NCBI GenBank assembly: GCA_900755005.1
Contig: CAAEEX010000096.1
Coordinates: forward strand, 1-9,650
Length of the DNA stretch: 9,650 nucleotides
From: an uncultured Collinsella sp.
Lineage (GTDB): Bacteria > Actinomycetota > Coriobacteriia > Coriobacteriales > Coriobacteriaceae
Reading direction: 5' to 3'
The notes under the pieces are model-generated. The model worked only from the letters and a program-made list of their open reading frames with translations, did not search any database and was not told the DNA's origin. Position numbers and translations under genes: made by a program. Every line of letters begins with the position of its first letter. The stretch's first letter is position 1. Positions 1 through 6,993 of this stretch are shown here, one piece after another.

Positions 1-1
1 C

Positions 2-49
2 GAAAACGGCGGCAAGTTCTGCAGCAACTGCGGAACGCCCAGGCCCTAG
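2..49 (+). CDS. C-terminal end of a zinc-ribbon protein (partial)
   Basis: The window opens inside a reading frame that ends at TAG 47-49 and reads ENGGKFCSNCGTPRP. The CxxC knuckle followed by G-T-P is the usual second half of a short zinc-ribbon, as found at the end of many small bacterial proteins in which the ribbon caps a membrane or Ig-like domain. Only 15 residues are visible, so the function of the rest cannot be judged. It runs in the same direction as the lipoprotein at 130, with a possible hairpin between them. Confidence is limited by the short length. Confidence 0.65.
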   Translation, partial: ENGGKFCSNCGTPRP

Positions 50-68
50 CCCCTCTATCTGGTAATTG

Positions 69-100
69 GCGGGGGATCCGCCACCCCCGCATTTGCTTCT
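69..100 (+). terminator. Possible weak terminator after the zinc-ribbon gene
   Basis: GCGGGGG at 69-75 pairs perfectly with CCCCCGC at 84-90 around an 8-nt loop. The following ATTTGCTTCT is only moderately T-rich. It sits 20 bp after the stop of the upstream gene and about 27 bp before the next Shine-Dalgarno site, so it could be an intrinsic terminator or a leaky one. Confidence 0.4.
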
Positions 101-116
101 ATGGGTTTCGTTCGAT

Positions 117-124
117 AAAGGAGG
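117..124 (+). promoter_or_regulatory. Ribosome binding site for the lipoprotein
   Basis: AAAGGAGG at 117-124 is a near-perfect Shine-Dalgarno sequence. It lies 5 nt before the ATG at 130 and fixes that start. Confidence 0.85.
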
Positions 125-129
125 ACACC

Positions 130-972
130 ATGAAGACAACGTTCAAAAAGTCCGTACTCGCATTTCTGACATGCGTCCTTGCGCTCGCCTTTGCCCTGAC
201 GGGCTGCAGCGGCGGCGGCAAAGACCCCAAGGCCAACTTCGTCGGCAGCTGGGAACTCTCGGGTGGAACCCTGGAGGGCGAAGAACTGACCGATGAGTAC
301 ATGAAGATGCTCGAGGATTGGGGTGTGCACTGCGTCCTGATTCTCGATGAGGATGGTACAGGTGCCCTCGACCTGTTCCTTGAAGTCGTCGACCTTAAAT
401 GGGAGGCAAAGGACGCCACCACCGTAACCATCACCGCCGAAGACGAGTCGCATGACATGAAGCTCAAGGACGGCAAGCTCATCCTCGAAGAGGATGACGG
501 CAATCTTGTCTTTACCAAGTCCGACAAGGACCTGTCCGGCACGGTGAAGAAGGATCGCGAGGCGGCCGAGAAGGAAGAAGAGATCGACGAGGCCGTCGAA
601 GACGACGACGTCCAGAAGATTGAAATCTCCCCCGCCGTCACCGTTGCCGATGACGACCTGTGCACCATCACCATCACCGAGAAGTTCAAGGACGAGTGGG
701 GCGACATCGGTTTTGTCATCAACATCACCAACAAGAGCGACAAGGACCTGACCTTCTACGCCCCAAGCGGCAAGACCAACGTCAACGGCACCATGAAGGA
801 ACCCTGGTTCTCGGCTCACCTGATGCCCGGCACCAACGCCACCGAGGAATTCACGTTCTCGAGCGGCGAGCTTGACAGCCTTGACGACCTGGTCAACACG
901 ACCATCGGCATCGACGCCTACCTGACCGATTCCTACGAGGACGTCGCCTCCTACAGCGCAACCATCGCGTAG
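130..972 (+). CDS. Two-domain secreted lipoprotein of unknown function
   Basis: 280 residues. The N-terminus has a positive stretch (K2, K6, K7), a hydrophobic core (residues 9-23) and a lipobox L-T-G-C with Cys26 as the lipidated residue, followed by a Ser/Gly-rich tether. The mature protein should therefore be anchored to the outer face of the membrane. Residues 36-130 look like a small beta-rich domain of the kind common in Gram-positive lipoproteins: a G-S-W-E-L opening, an L-D-E-D-G-T-G turn near 72-78, a W-E strand, and a K-L-K-D-G-K-L segment. Residues 136-164 form a highly charged, mostly acidic linker, probably helical. Residues 165-280 form a second beta-rich domain with a V-I-N-I-T-N-K-S segment typical of Ig-like or DUF4352-like folds. 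No catalytic motif is visible. A ligand-binding or envelope role is a guess. The start is fixed by a strong ribosome site, and a strong terminator follows, so it is probably a single-gene unit. Confidence 0.88.
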   Translation: MKTTFKKSVLAFLTCVLALAFALTGCSGGGKDPKANFVGSWELSGGTLEGEELTDEYMKMLEDWGVHCVLILDEDGTGALDLFLEVVDLKWEAKDATTVTITAEDESHDMKLKDGKLILEEDDGNLVFTKSDKDLSGTVKKDREAAEKEEEIDEAVEDDDVQKIEISPAVTVADDDLCTITITEKFKDEWGDIGFVINITNKSDKDLTFYAPSGKTNVNGTMKEPWFSAHLMPGTNATEEFTFSSGELDSLDDLVNTTIGIDAYLTDSYEDVASYSATIA

Positions 973-1022
973 CGGTAGACCACGACAGCCGCGGATTGGC
1001 GGACACATCCGCGCACACCAGA

Positions 1023-1062
1023 CGGGGCCGCAGGAGATGATCCTGCGGCCCCGCCGCTTTTA
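1023..1062 (+). terminator. Intrinsic terminator of the lipoprotein gene
   Basis: GGGGCCGCAGGA (1024-1035) and TCCTGCGGCCCC (1041-1052) form a perfect 12-bp stem, 13 bp with C1023-G1053, around a GATGA loop. CTTTTAT follows shortly after. The run of T is on the + strand only, so it mainly serves the lipoprotein gene. The converging response-regulator gene ends 20 bp away and may also be blocked here, though it lacks a T run on its own strand. Confidence 0.85.
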
Positions 1063-1081
1063 TGCCGGTGCGTAACGAGCG

Positions 1082-1702
1082 CTAGCGCTCCATGTTGGGA
1101 ACGATGCTGCCCTCGGTCACCGCATGCACGGCCAGGCGCATGATGTTGTCGTAGCCGGTCTTGCTCAGGATCTCCGAGATGCGGCGCTTGATGGTGCCCT
1201 CGCTCATAAACAGCTCGGCCGCAATCTCGCGGCGGCTTTTACCCTCGCAGGCAAGGCGCAAGATCGACAGCTCGACATCGTCGAGGGCCGCCGTGCCCGA
1301 GAAGATGCTCTCGGGCGGCTTGGGAAACGTGCAGTAACCCGCCAGCGTGGAGCGCATCACGGCGAATAGCTCGTCGATACCGACGTTCTTGTACACAAAG
1401 CTGTCGACGCCCGCCTCGCGGGCCTGATCGACAAAGGTGATCTCGGGCATGCCTGTCATGATAATGATGCGACACTCGGGCAGCTGCTCCTTGATGCGTG
1501 CCGCCGCCACGATGCCGTTTGAATCGTGTTCGGTGCACACGTCCATCAGTATCATGTCCGGGCACTCCTTGAGCGCGACACCCAAGGCCTCGGAGGCATC
1601 GGCGATCGCGGCAACGACGGTCATATCGGGCTGGTCGCCAACGGAGCGCGCCAGGCTCTCGCGCAGGATGGCCTGATCTTCGACAATTAACACGCGGATC
1701 AT
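1082..1702 (-). CDS. Response regulator, NarL/FixJ type with LuxR-like HTH
   Basis: 206 residues, a normal length for the family. The receiver domain spans residues 1-120. Its acidic pair is E8-D9, the phospho-acceptor is Asp54 (I-L-M-D-V), the switch Thr is T83 (I-I-M-T-G) and the conserved Lys is K105 (V-Y-K-N). Residues 138-200 are a GerE/LuxR-type helix-turn-helix (L-S-I-L-R-L-A-C-E-G-K-S-R-R-E-I-A, then S-E-G-T-I-K-R-R-I). All key residues are present, so it should be phosphorylated and bind DNA as a dimer. The start ATG overlaps the stop of the histidine-kinase gene as ATGA, and a good ribosome site (AAAGGAG at 1709-1715, 6-nt spacing) lies inside the end of that gene. The two products are almost certainly a cognate pair. 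The target genes and signal are not visible here. Confidence 0.95.
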   Translation of the reverse strand: MIRVLIVEDQAILRESLARSVGDQPDMTVVAAIADASEALGVALKECPDMILMDVCTEHDSNGIVAAARIKEQLPECRIIIMTGMPEITFVDQAREAGVDSFVYKNVGIDELFAVMRSTLAGYCTFPKPPESIFSGTAALDDVELSILRLACEGKSRREIAAELFMSEGTIKRRISEILSKTGYDNIMRLAVHAVTEGSIVPNMER

Positions 1703-3198
1703 GAGTTTCTCCTTTGGGACGTGTCGCTGGCGTTAAGCGGAATGGATACCGTAAGCGTAAAGGGCGGGGTGGCGTGGACCTCTAGGCTGCCACCCAGATC
1801 TTGCGCGACATGCCTCATACCTGGGATACCCGTTCCCTCGCGATACGATACGGGGGCCGGGGACCCGTCGTTAGAAATCGTCATGTGCGCGACGGCGTCA
1901 GCATCCGTCCTCTCCTGCCACAAGCGCACATGGACCCGATGCGCCTGCGCATGCTTGGTGGCGTTGGTCGAGGCCTCGCGGATAATCTGCAAAAAGGCGG
2001 CGGCGACACGCGCGTCCTCAGGCAGCGCACCCTCAACATCGATCTGCACGCTCACCAGGCCAAAAGCATGGACGATATCGCCCAGTTGCTCTGCCGGTTC
2101 GGTGTCGCCCCCGCTGCGCAGATCGGCAGCGATTGAGCGCAGCAGCGGGTCGATCTGCTCGAGCGACTCGTCGTCCAAGCGCCCCTCCTCCAAATAGCGA
2201 TGAAGGATGGACAGGCGCTGGCCGATCACATCGTGAACGCGGGCGCGCATGCGCAGATAGGCCGCATTGTCGGCAACTTTTTTGACTTCTTCGATCTGGG
2301 CCTGGAGCTCTTGGCCCGCAAGCTCAAGCAGGTGGTTGGCCTGCGCCAGGCGGTCATGCGCATGCGCATACTCTGTCACGTCCAGACCGATTATGCGCTC
2401 GAACGAACAGCCCGAGACCATAACGTCATCGCACACAAACAGGCGAATCTCGGCGGAAGAAACCTCGACCACCGCACGCGCCTCACCAAAGCGGTCCAGG
2501 TTGATCCGCACGCGGTTCTTACCGCCTTCGGGCATTTGCATGCTGAGCTTGCGCAGGTTGTTCCATGTACCGCTCATATCGCCTAGGTCGGTGGGCATAT
2601 GAAGCTCCACCAGGTTTTTGCGCATGCAGCGGTTCATGAGCAGTGGACGGCCCCTCGAGTCCAGATACAGGATGCCCACGGGAATCACGTTGATGGTTTC
2701 AATCGTCGAGAACGCGGTGATATCCTCTTGGCGGTTACGGACGTCCATCAAGAGCGCCGCGACGGAACGGAACAGGAAGAACGCTCCCTCTGCGATAAGG
2801 ACAACGGCCCACACCGAGCCCATGGCAAAAACCACCGGCGGTGTCACGGCGCCAACAAGCAGCAGCTCGGCCAGCATGACAGGGCGACGATAGCGCACCA
2901 TAAGGACCACGCCATAGGCAAAGATCGCGGCATTGAGCCACAGCACTCCGCCCATTGCCCTGGCGCAAACGTCAAGCGGCGCCACCAGATACGAGCCAGA
3001 CGACGCGAATAAGATGAGCGCCGAAATCATCAGGTGAAGCACAAGGCTCGTCTCGTAGGCGCAAATCACCTTACGGTTATAGGACGAGCGGCGCGATGCG
3101 ATGAGCGGGACGTGGATCATCTGCAGACACGCAGCCAGGGCAAAGACAACATCGAGCGCAACGATTTGGGGAAGGATGAACGAAATCTGCATCGTCAC
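1699..3198 (-). CDS. Membrane sensor histidine kinase, HisKA_3/HPK7 type
   Basis: 499 residues from a GTG start at 3198; an ATG two codons further (3192) is equally possible. Residues 1-150 contain about five hydrophobic spans. Residues 160-275 resemble a PAS-like domain (V-I-P-V-G-I-L-Y-L-D near 171-180). Residues 280-312 are a helical coiled-coil-like linker. The dimerisation and phospho-acceptor helix carries R-A-R-V-H-D-V-I-G-Q-R-L-S-I-L, with His322 as the predicted phosphorylated residue. The HATPase domain has an intact N box (E408, N412, K415, H416), a G1 box (N443-D444-G445) and a G2 box G-T-G-I-P-G-M at 455-461. It should phosphorylate Asp54 of the following response regulator. Its start overlaps the stop of the upstream sensor-like gene (GTGA), and its stop overlaps the regulator start (ATGA), so all three are translationally coupled. 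Confidence 0.94.
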   Translation of the reverse strand: MTMQISFILPQIVALDVVFALAACLQMIHVPLIASRRSSYNRKVICAYETSLVLHLMISALILFASSGSYLVAPLDVCARAMGGVLWLNAAIFAYGVVLMVRYRRPVMLAELLLVGAVTPPVVFAMGSVWAVVLIAEGAFFLFRSVAALLMDVRNRQEDITAFSTIETINVIPVGILYLDSRGRPLLMNRCMRKNLVELHMPTDLGDMSGTWNNLRKLSMQMPEGGKNRVRINLDRFGEARAVVEVSSAEIRLFVCDDVMVSGCSFERIIGLDVTEYAHAHDRLAQANHLLELAGQELQAQIEEVKKVADNAAYLRMRARVHDVIGQRLSILHRYLEEGRLDDESLEQIDPLLRSIAADLRSGGDTEPAEQLGDIVHAFGLVSVQIDVEGALPEDARVAAAFLQIIREASTNATKHAQAHRVHVRLWQERTDADAVAHMTISNDGSPAPVSYREGTGIPGMRHVAQDLGGSLEVHATPPFTLTVSIPLNASDTSQRRNS

Positions 3199-5078
3199 TC
3201 ACCCGCCTGCGGCATCAAGACGATCATGCGCAGCTGACCGGGTTCGCCCTCAAGACGGTACGCCACGTTATGCCCTTGCAGCGCGCTCTCGAGCTCTTGC
3301 GCAGCGGGCGTCTGAGAAAGATCTTCATCATCGTTGGAAAAAAGCGTGGCGCGCAGCTCGACACTGCATCGGTCATGATCGCCCAAGTGATACATAAGCG
3401 CCGGATGGTCGGTGGTGTAGGCAAAAAACGCAAAGTCATACACGCAGTCGTACAGGGCGCTTACCGTACTGGCGTGCATCGGGCGCCGTATGGCGATAAT
3501 CGAGGCGCAATCGATATCGATGGTGCGCAGGTCGCTTGCGAGCTCGTTGGCAATGAGCTGAATGCGGTCGCGATCAAAACCGCTCTCACCGTGCTGTGCC
3601 AACGTGAGCGACCCTTTGCGCTTGCAATAGGCGACGAGCATCTTGGCGCGCTGCAGCATGCGGTAACGCTCGTGCGAAGACGCCTCGTCGGTCAACGGCG
3701 GCAGCGAACTCAGCAGGTCGTACATCCCTTCGAGCGCGCGGGCAAGTGCTTGGTCCACGTCTTGGACCAGCAAGGTCTCGGCCTCTTGATCTGCCAGGTG
3801 CGTCTTAAGGTCGTAGTCGGCGGCGAGCAGCTCGTTTTGACGCTGCAGTTCCATGCGACGATGTGCCAGTTCACGGTTAAGCTCGTTGAGATCCGACACG
3901 TCTTGGGCAAGCAGGGCCGATCCGCCCAGCAGTGGAAAGGCACGGTACACCACATCGGGATCGGACGCCACAGCAAAGGCATGGGCGTGGCCGTGCTCCT
4001 GGGTCCGCAACTCCTCGCGCACGCCTACCGGCATTGGCTTTGACGCCGGCGTGGCATAGACCTCCTGCAGGTCGCGCGTTAGAACTTTGAGGTCGAGCGG
4101 CAAGGTGTCGAAGATGCCGGCGATGTCGTGATACGACGGAATGACACCGCAATCGAGACAGATTTCCATCGCCACCACGCACAGGACGCAATAGACGAGC
4201 GAAAAGTTGAGCCTCCATGCCCAGGGCACGCGCAACGCATACGAGACGGCAAAGAATGCGCCACCCAGCAGTACGAGCGCCGCCGTGCCCGAGAAACGCT
4301 GGATGCGAAAGGACGAGGACCGGCCCACCAGGATAAAAAAGGCCACAAAGTTAAAGGCCGTCCACACTAAGACAGCGAAATAACCCCAGCCGTACGTGTA
4401 ATCGTTGCTCCAGGTGTCGCTTGCACGGTCAAAGTGGAATACCTGCCGGTGGAAATCGTTGGTGAGCACAAAACCGATAAGTAGGATGGCCACGACCCAC
4501 AGGATGCTGCGATAGCGACGGCCCGCACGGTGTTGTTCCAGCCCCGCAAGGCGCAGGCCGCACAGCTGGTAGAGCAGCGGAATGAGCGTCATGGGCACGT
4601 AGTACAGGTACCACAGCACGGTGGCATAGAACGGTGTGAACGACTTGTATTTGAGGATGACCTCAATCATCCAGAGGGCGCAGATGGTGGCGACGGCAAC
4701 AAGGCGGCGGCGCAACACATAGTCCAAACAGCGTAGATAGACCGATACACCCCAGATCGAAAATATAATTGCGGCGACAAGCAACGGGAGAGAGCTCGAG
4801 TGGACGAGCGCATCCACGACCTCTTCGGACACCTCGCTATAGGCGGGCACGGCGTTGGAAAGCTTGGGGTCGGAGGCAAACAGCGCCGGCAAGACTGCCA
4901 AAACCATGAGGAACAGCGCGGTGATGGCGCCGGCGATAGCAAAGACGCGGTGACGGTACACCCGATGTGTTATGCCAACAAGGAATCGCGGCATGGCGAA
5001 GAGCCTGCCGCCCCTGGGATCCGCCACGGGTGCGGATCGGGCGGCCGCGTGGCCGATATGTCGCTCGCAGGTACCCAT
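3195..5078 (-). CDS. Multi-span membrane protein with a degenerate histidine-kinase-like C-terminus
   Basis: 627 residues from the ATG at 5078. About eight hydrophobic spans lie near residues 45-67, 95-115, 125-142, 149-175, 190-206, 231-252, 264-282 and 290-312. A 7TM-type sensor input is plausible. Residues 313-392 form a cytosolic region, 393-437 a charged coiled-coil-like stretch, and 438-627 a region with the size and position of a kinase core. That core lacks the expected motifs: no H-box histidine in A-L-A-R-A-L-E-G-M-Y-D-L-L, no N-box Asn in the D-C-V-Y-D-F-A-F-F-A stretch near 544-553, and no glycine-rich ATP lid. It is therefore probably a pseudokinase or scaffold. Start choice is uncertain: the frame stays open to a TTG at 5147, and an ATG at 4994 (599 residues, just before the first span) has a weak GGCAGG ribosome site. 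Neither ATG has a strong one. Its stop overlaps the kinase start, so the two probably act together. Confidence 0.82.
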   Translation of the reverse strand: MGTCERHIGHAAARSAPVADPRGGRLFAMPRFLVGITHRVYRHRVFAIAGAITALFLMVLAVLPALFASDPKLSNAVPAYSEVSEEVVDALVHSSSLPLLVAAIIFSIWGVSVYLRCLDYVLRRRLVAVATICALWMIEVILKYKSFTPFYATVLWYLYYVPMTLIPLLYQLCGLRLAGLEQHRAGRRYRSILWVVAILLIGFVLTNDFHRQVFHFDRASDTWSNDYTYGWGYFAVLVWTAFNFVAFFILVGRSSSFRIQRFSGTAALVLLGGAFFAVSYALRVPWAWRLNFSLVYCVLCVVAMEICLDCGVIPSYHDIAGIFDTLPLDLKVLTRDLQEVYATPASKPMPVGVREELRTQEHGHAHAFAVASDPDVVYRAFPLLGGSALLAQDVSDLNELNRELAHRRMELQRQNELLAADYDLKTHLADQEAETLLVQDVDQALARALEGMYDLLSSLPPLTDEASSHERYRMLQRAKMLVAYCKRKGSLTLAQHGESGFDRDRIQLIANELASDLRTIDIDCASIIAIRRPMHASTVSALYDCVYDFAFFAYTTDHPALMYHLGDHDRCSVELRATLFSNDDEDLSQTPAAQELESALQGHNVAYRLEGEPGQLRMIVLMPQAGE

Positions 5079-5087
5079 AGTGCTTTT

Positions 5088-5093
5088 AGTGTA
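5088..5093 (-). promoter_or_regulatory. Possible -10 element for the three-gene signalling operon
   Basis: On the - strand TACACT lies 9 nt before the ATG at 5078, which would give a nearly leaderless transcript if that ATG is used, or a leader of about 87 nt if the ATG at 4994 is used. No convincing -35 is present at the right spacing. Weak call. Confidence 0.25.
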
Positions 5094-5165
5094 CCGACAG
5101 GCGGGCCCAAAAAGCGGGCCACATGTCCCAAAATCCGCCGACGGCAAAGGGTGTCCCCAGCGACT

Positions 5166-5192
5166 AGTCGTTTAAGAACGTCCCCAATGACT
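5166..5192. repeat. Short palindromic repeat, copy A
   Basis: AGTCGTT (5166-5172) pairs with AATGACT (5186-5192), allowing one G-T pair, around the 13-nt loop TAAGAACGTCCCC. A second copy lies at 5307-5333 with a nearly identical loop. Hairpins of this size in gene spaces resemble REP elements, which in many bacteria are moved by RAYT (Y1-type) transposases. That assignment is inferred. Confidence 0.7.
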
Positions 5193-5231
5193 AAGACAAA
5201 ACGAGCGAGGATTTTTGGACGCCCAAATGGC

Positions 5232-5295
5232 GAGAGTGGATAATCTCCCACTTTGAGCCCACAAACAGGCTAAAAACGGGAGATTATCCACTCTC
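5232..5295. repeat. Perfect 18-bp inverted repeat with extended hairpin
   Basis: GAGAGTGGATAATCTCCC at 5232-5249 is matched exactly, in reverse complement, by 5278-5295. Further pairs lie inward in the same register (TTT 5252-5254 with AAA 5273-5275, and AGCC 5256-5259 with GGCT 5268-5271), leaving an 8-nt loop. It lies between the two copies of the short palindromic repeat. There is no T run on either side, so it is not an ordinary terminator. Its function is unknown; a dispersed genomic repeat or a protein-binding site are both possible. Confidence 0.85.
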
Positions 5296-5304
5296 ATTCT
5301 GCGG

Positions 5305-5335
5305 GCACTCATTTAAGTACGTCCCCAATGAGTGC
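5305..5335. repeat. Short palindromic repeat, copy B
   Basis: GCACTCATT (5305-5313) pairs perfectly with AATGAGTGC (5327-5335) around the 13-nt loop TAAGTACGTCCCC. The loop differs from copy A by one base, and the stem contains a compensatory base-pair change relative to copy A. Confidence 0.8.
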
Positions 5336-5347
5336 TTTCACTTCTTT

Positions 5348-5394
5348 TAACAAAACGCCCGGCGGGCATTAACTGCTCGCCGGGCGTTTTGGTT
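5348..5394 (-). terminator. Strong intrinsic terminator after the GH1 gene
   Basis: CAAAACGCCCGGCG (5351-5364) and CGCCGGGCGTTTTG (5378-5391) form a perfect 14-bp stem. Three more inner pairs, one a G-T, extend it to a 7-nt loop. On the - strand the stem ends in GCGTTTTGTT, 29 bp after the stop of the glucosidase gene. On the + strand it ends in GCGTTTTGG, so it can work in both directions. Confidence 0.88.
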
Positions 5395-5419
5395 AGGAGG
5401 CTATGGTTGTTGGGAAGCC

Positions 5420-6850
5420 TTAGGCCAGGTCCTCGCCGTTCGTCTCGATGACGTGTTTGTACCAGTCGAAGCTCTTCTTTTTGGAACGCTTGAGGGTGCC
5501 GTTGCCCGCATCATCGCGGTCGACATAGATAAAGCCGTAGCGCTTGGACATCTCGCCCGTGCCGGCAGACACCAGGTCGATTGGGCCCCAGGTGGTGTAG
5601 CCCAGCAGGTCAACGCCGTCCTCGGTCACCGCATCGCGCATCGCGGCGATATGCTGGCGCAGGTAGTCGATACGGTAGTCGTCGTTGATGGAGCCATCCT
5701 CCTCGACAACATCCTTGGCGCCCAGGCCGTTCTCGACCACAAACAGCGGCTTCTGATAACGGTCGTACAGGTCGTTGAGGGTGATGCGGAAGCCCAGCGG
5801 ATCGATGGCCCAGCCCCACTGGCTCTCCTGCAGGTAGGGGTTCTTGGCGCCGGCGAAGGCGTTGCCCTGGGTGCGCTCGACATCGGGGTTATCGGCACCG
5901 GCGGAGCAACGGGTGCTGTAATAGCTAAAGCTGATGAAGTCGACGGTGTTGGCGGCCAGGATCTCGCGGTCCTCATCCGTCATGCCCACATCGATGCCCA
6001 AACGCTCGAGCTTCTTGACGGCATAGGCCGGGTAGTAGCCGCGGCTCTGAACGTCGACGAAGAAATAGTTGCTCTGGTTGTCAATCTGCGCCTGGCGCAC
6101 ATCGCCCGGACGGCAGCTGTAGGGGTAGTAGCTACCTGCGGCAAGCATGCAACCGATCTTGACCTCAGGGTCGATCTCGTGAGCGATCTTGGTTGCCCAA
6201 GCGCTAGCGACGAGCTCGTTGTGGGCGGCCAGGTACTCGACGGCCTCCTTGTTCTCGCCCTCCTCAAAGACCAGACCGGCACCCATAAACGGCAGGTGCA
6301 AGATCATATTGATCTCGTTGAAGGTAAGCCAGTACTTTACCAGGCCCTTGTAGCGGGTGAAGATCGTGGTCGCGAGGTTCTTGTAGAAGTCGATGAGCTT
6401 GCGGTTGCGCCAGCCGCCGTACTCCTTGATGAGGTGAATCGGGCAGTCGAAGTGCGTGATGGTCACGAGCGGCTCAATGCCGTGCGCCTGACACTCGCGG
6501 AACACGTCCTCGTAGAAGGCCAGGCCGGCCTCGTTGGGCTCAGTCTCGTCGCCGTTGGGGAAGATGCGGGTCCAGGCCAGGCTCATGCGGAAGGTCTTAA
6601 AGCCCATCTCGGCAAAGAGGGCGATGTCCTCCTTGTAGTGGTGATAGAAATCGATGCCGGTCTGCGCGGGGTAGTAATAGCCGTCCTCGAAGTCGAGCAT
6701 CTTGCGCTGGCCGGAGACCACCGCATAGCGCTCGGGGCCGTGCGGCGCCACGTCCACGTTGGCCAGGCCGCGGCCATCCACGTCGTAAGCGCCCTCGCAC
6801 TGGTTGGCAGCCGTCGCGCCGCCCCACAGGAAGTCTTTACGGAAAGCCAT
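5420..6850 (-). CDS. 6-phospho-beta-glucosidase, glycoside hydrolase family 1
   Basis: 476 residues, the normal length of a single-domain GH1 enzyme. The N-terminus F-L-W-G-G-A-T-A-A-N-Q-C-E-G is the family signature. The acid/base is Glu179 in T-F-N-E-I and the nucleophile Glu373 in V-V-E-N-G. The 6-phospho pocket is indicated by S428, K436 and Y438 in the S...S-K-R-Y-G-F segment, which in GH1 separates phospho-glycosidases from plain beta-glucosidases. It should cleave cytosolic phosphorylated beta-glucosides (such as cellobiose-6-P or aryl glucosides) delivered by a PTS transporter. No PTS gene or antiterminator is adjacent, so the transporter must be elsewhere. It is flanked by its own promoter and terminator and appears to be a single-gene unit. 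The exact substrate (BglA, AscB or similar) cannot be read from sequence alone. Confidence 0.95.
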   Translation of the reverse strand: MAFRKDFLWGGATAANQCEGAYDVDGRGLANVDVAPHGPERYAVVSGQRKMLDFEDGYYYPAQTGIDFYHHYKEDIALFAEMGFKTFRMSLAWTRIFPNGDETEPNEAGLAFYEDVFRECQAHGIEPLVTITHFDCPIHLIKEYGGWRNRKLIDFYKNLATTIFTRYKGLVKYWLTFNEINMILHLPFMGAGLVFEEGENKEAVEYLAAHNELVASAWATKIAHEIDPEVKIGCMLAAGSYYPYSCRPGDVRQAQIDNQSNYFFVDVQSRGYYPAYAVKKLERLGIDVGMTDEDREILAANTVDFISFSYYSTRCSAGADNPDVERTQGNAFAGAKNPYLQESQWGWAIDPLGFRITLNDLYDRYQKPLFVVENGLGAKDVVEEDGSINDDYRIDYLRQHIAAMRDAVTEDGVDLLGYTTWGPIDLVSAGTGEMSKRYGFIYVDRDDAGNGTLKRSKKKSFDWYKHVIETNGEDLA

Positions 6851-6857
6851 GCATCAA

Positions 6858-6863
6858 TCCTTT
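6858..6863 (-). promoter_or_regulatory. Ribosome binding site of the GH1 gene
   Basis: On the - strand AAAGGAT, with the GGA ending 8 nt upstream of the ATG at 6850, is a clear Shine-Dalgarno sequence and supports that start. Confidence 0.75.
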
Positions 6864-6886
6864 CACACGCTGTTTGTCGTGGTTTC

Positions 6887-6915
6887 AGTATCCCCGTAAG
6901 CAGCGCGCTACTCAA
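6887..6915 (-). promoter_or_regulatory. Sigma-70-type promoter of the GH1 gene
   Basis: On the - strand TTGAGT (6910-6915) and GATACT (6887-6892) are separated by exactly 17 bp, which fits a housekeeping promoter. Transcription would start near 6880, giving a leader of about 30 nt that contains the ribosome site. No clear catabolite or antiterminator site is seen in that short leader. Confidence 0.6.
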
Positions 6916-6993
6916 CGGCAACGACGCAGGCCGACACTTCTTTTCGCACACGGCGGCCCGACAGCCGCCCCTGCCTGACACTTTCTGATACCG

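Noticed and set aside
660..680. A run of histidine codons in an alternative frame within the lipoprotein
   Set aside because: It comes from the repeating ACCATC codons for Thr-Ile in the true frame and is not a metal-binding peptide.
55..1008. A 317-codon - strand frame opposite the lipoprotein
   Set aside because: The + strand frame has a ribosome site, signal peptide and lipobox. The antisense product is low-complexity and runs through the terminator region of the next gene space.
3270..4043. A 257-codon + strand frame inside the sensor-like gene
   Set aside because: It lies wholly antisense to a continuous membrane-protein frame that couples to the kinase gene, with no domain of its own.
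5395..5420. AGGAGG followed by ATG on the + strand at 5403
   Set aside because: The spacing is only 2 nt and the frame ends after six codons, so it is not a credible gene. The sequence lies next to the end of the GH1 gene on the other strand.
6952..6969. GGCGGC/GCCGCC hairpin upstream of the GH1 promoter
   Set aside because: The stem is only 6 bp in a GC-rich stretch with no T run; such hairpins are expected by chance.
5453..6988. A 511-codon open frame on the + strand opposite the GH1 gene
   Set aside because: It is antisense to a gene with intact catalytic motifs and normal length. Long open antisense frames are expected in GC-rich genes. Its protein shows no recognisable domain.
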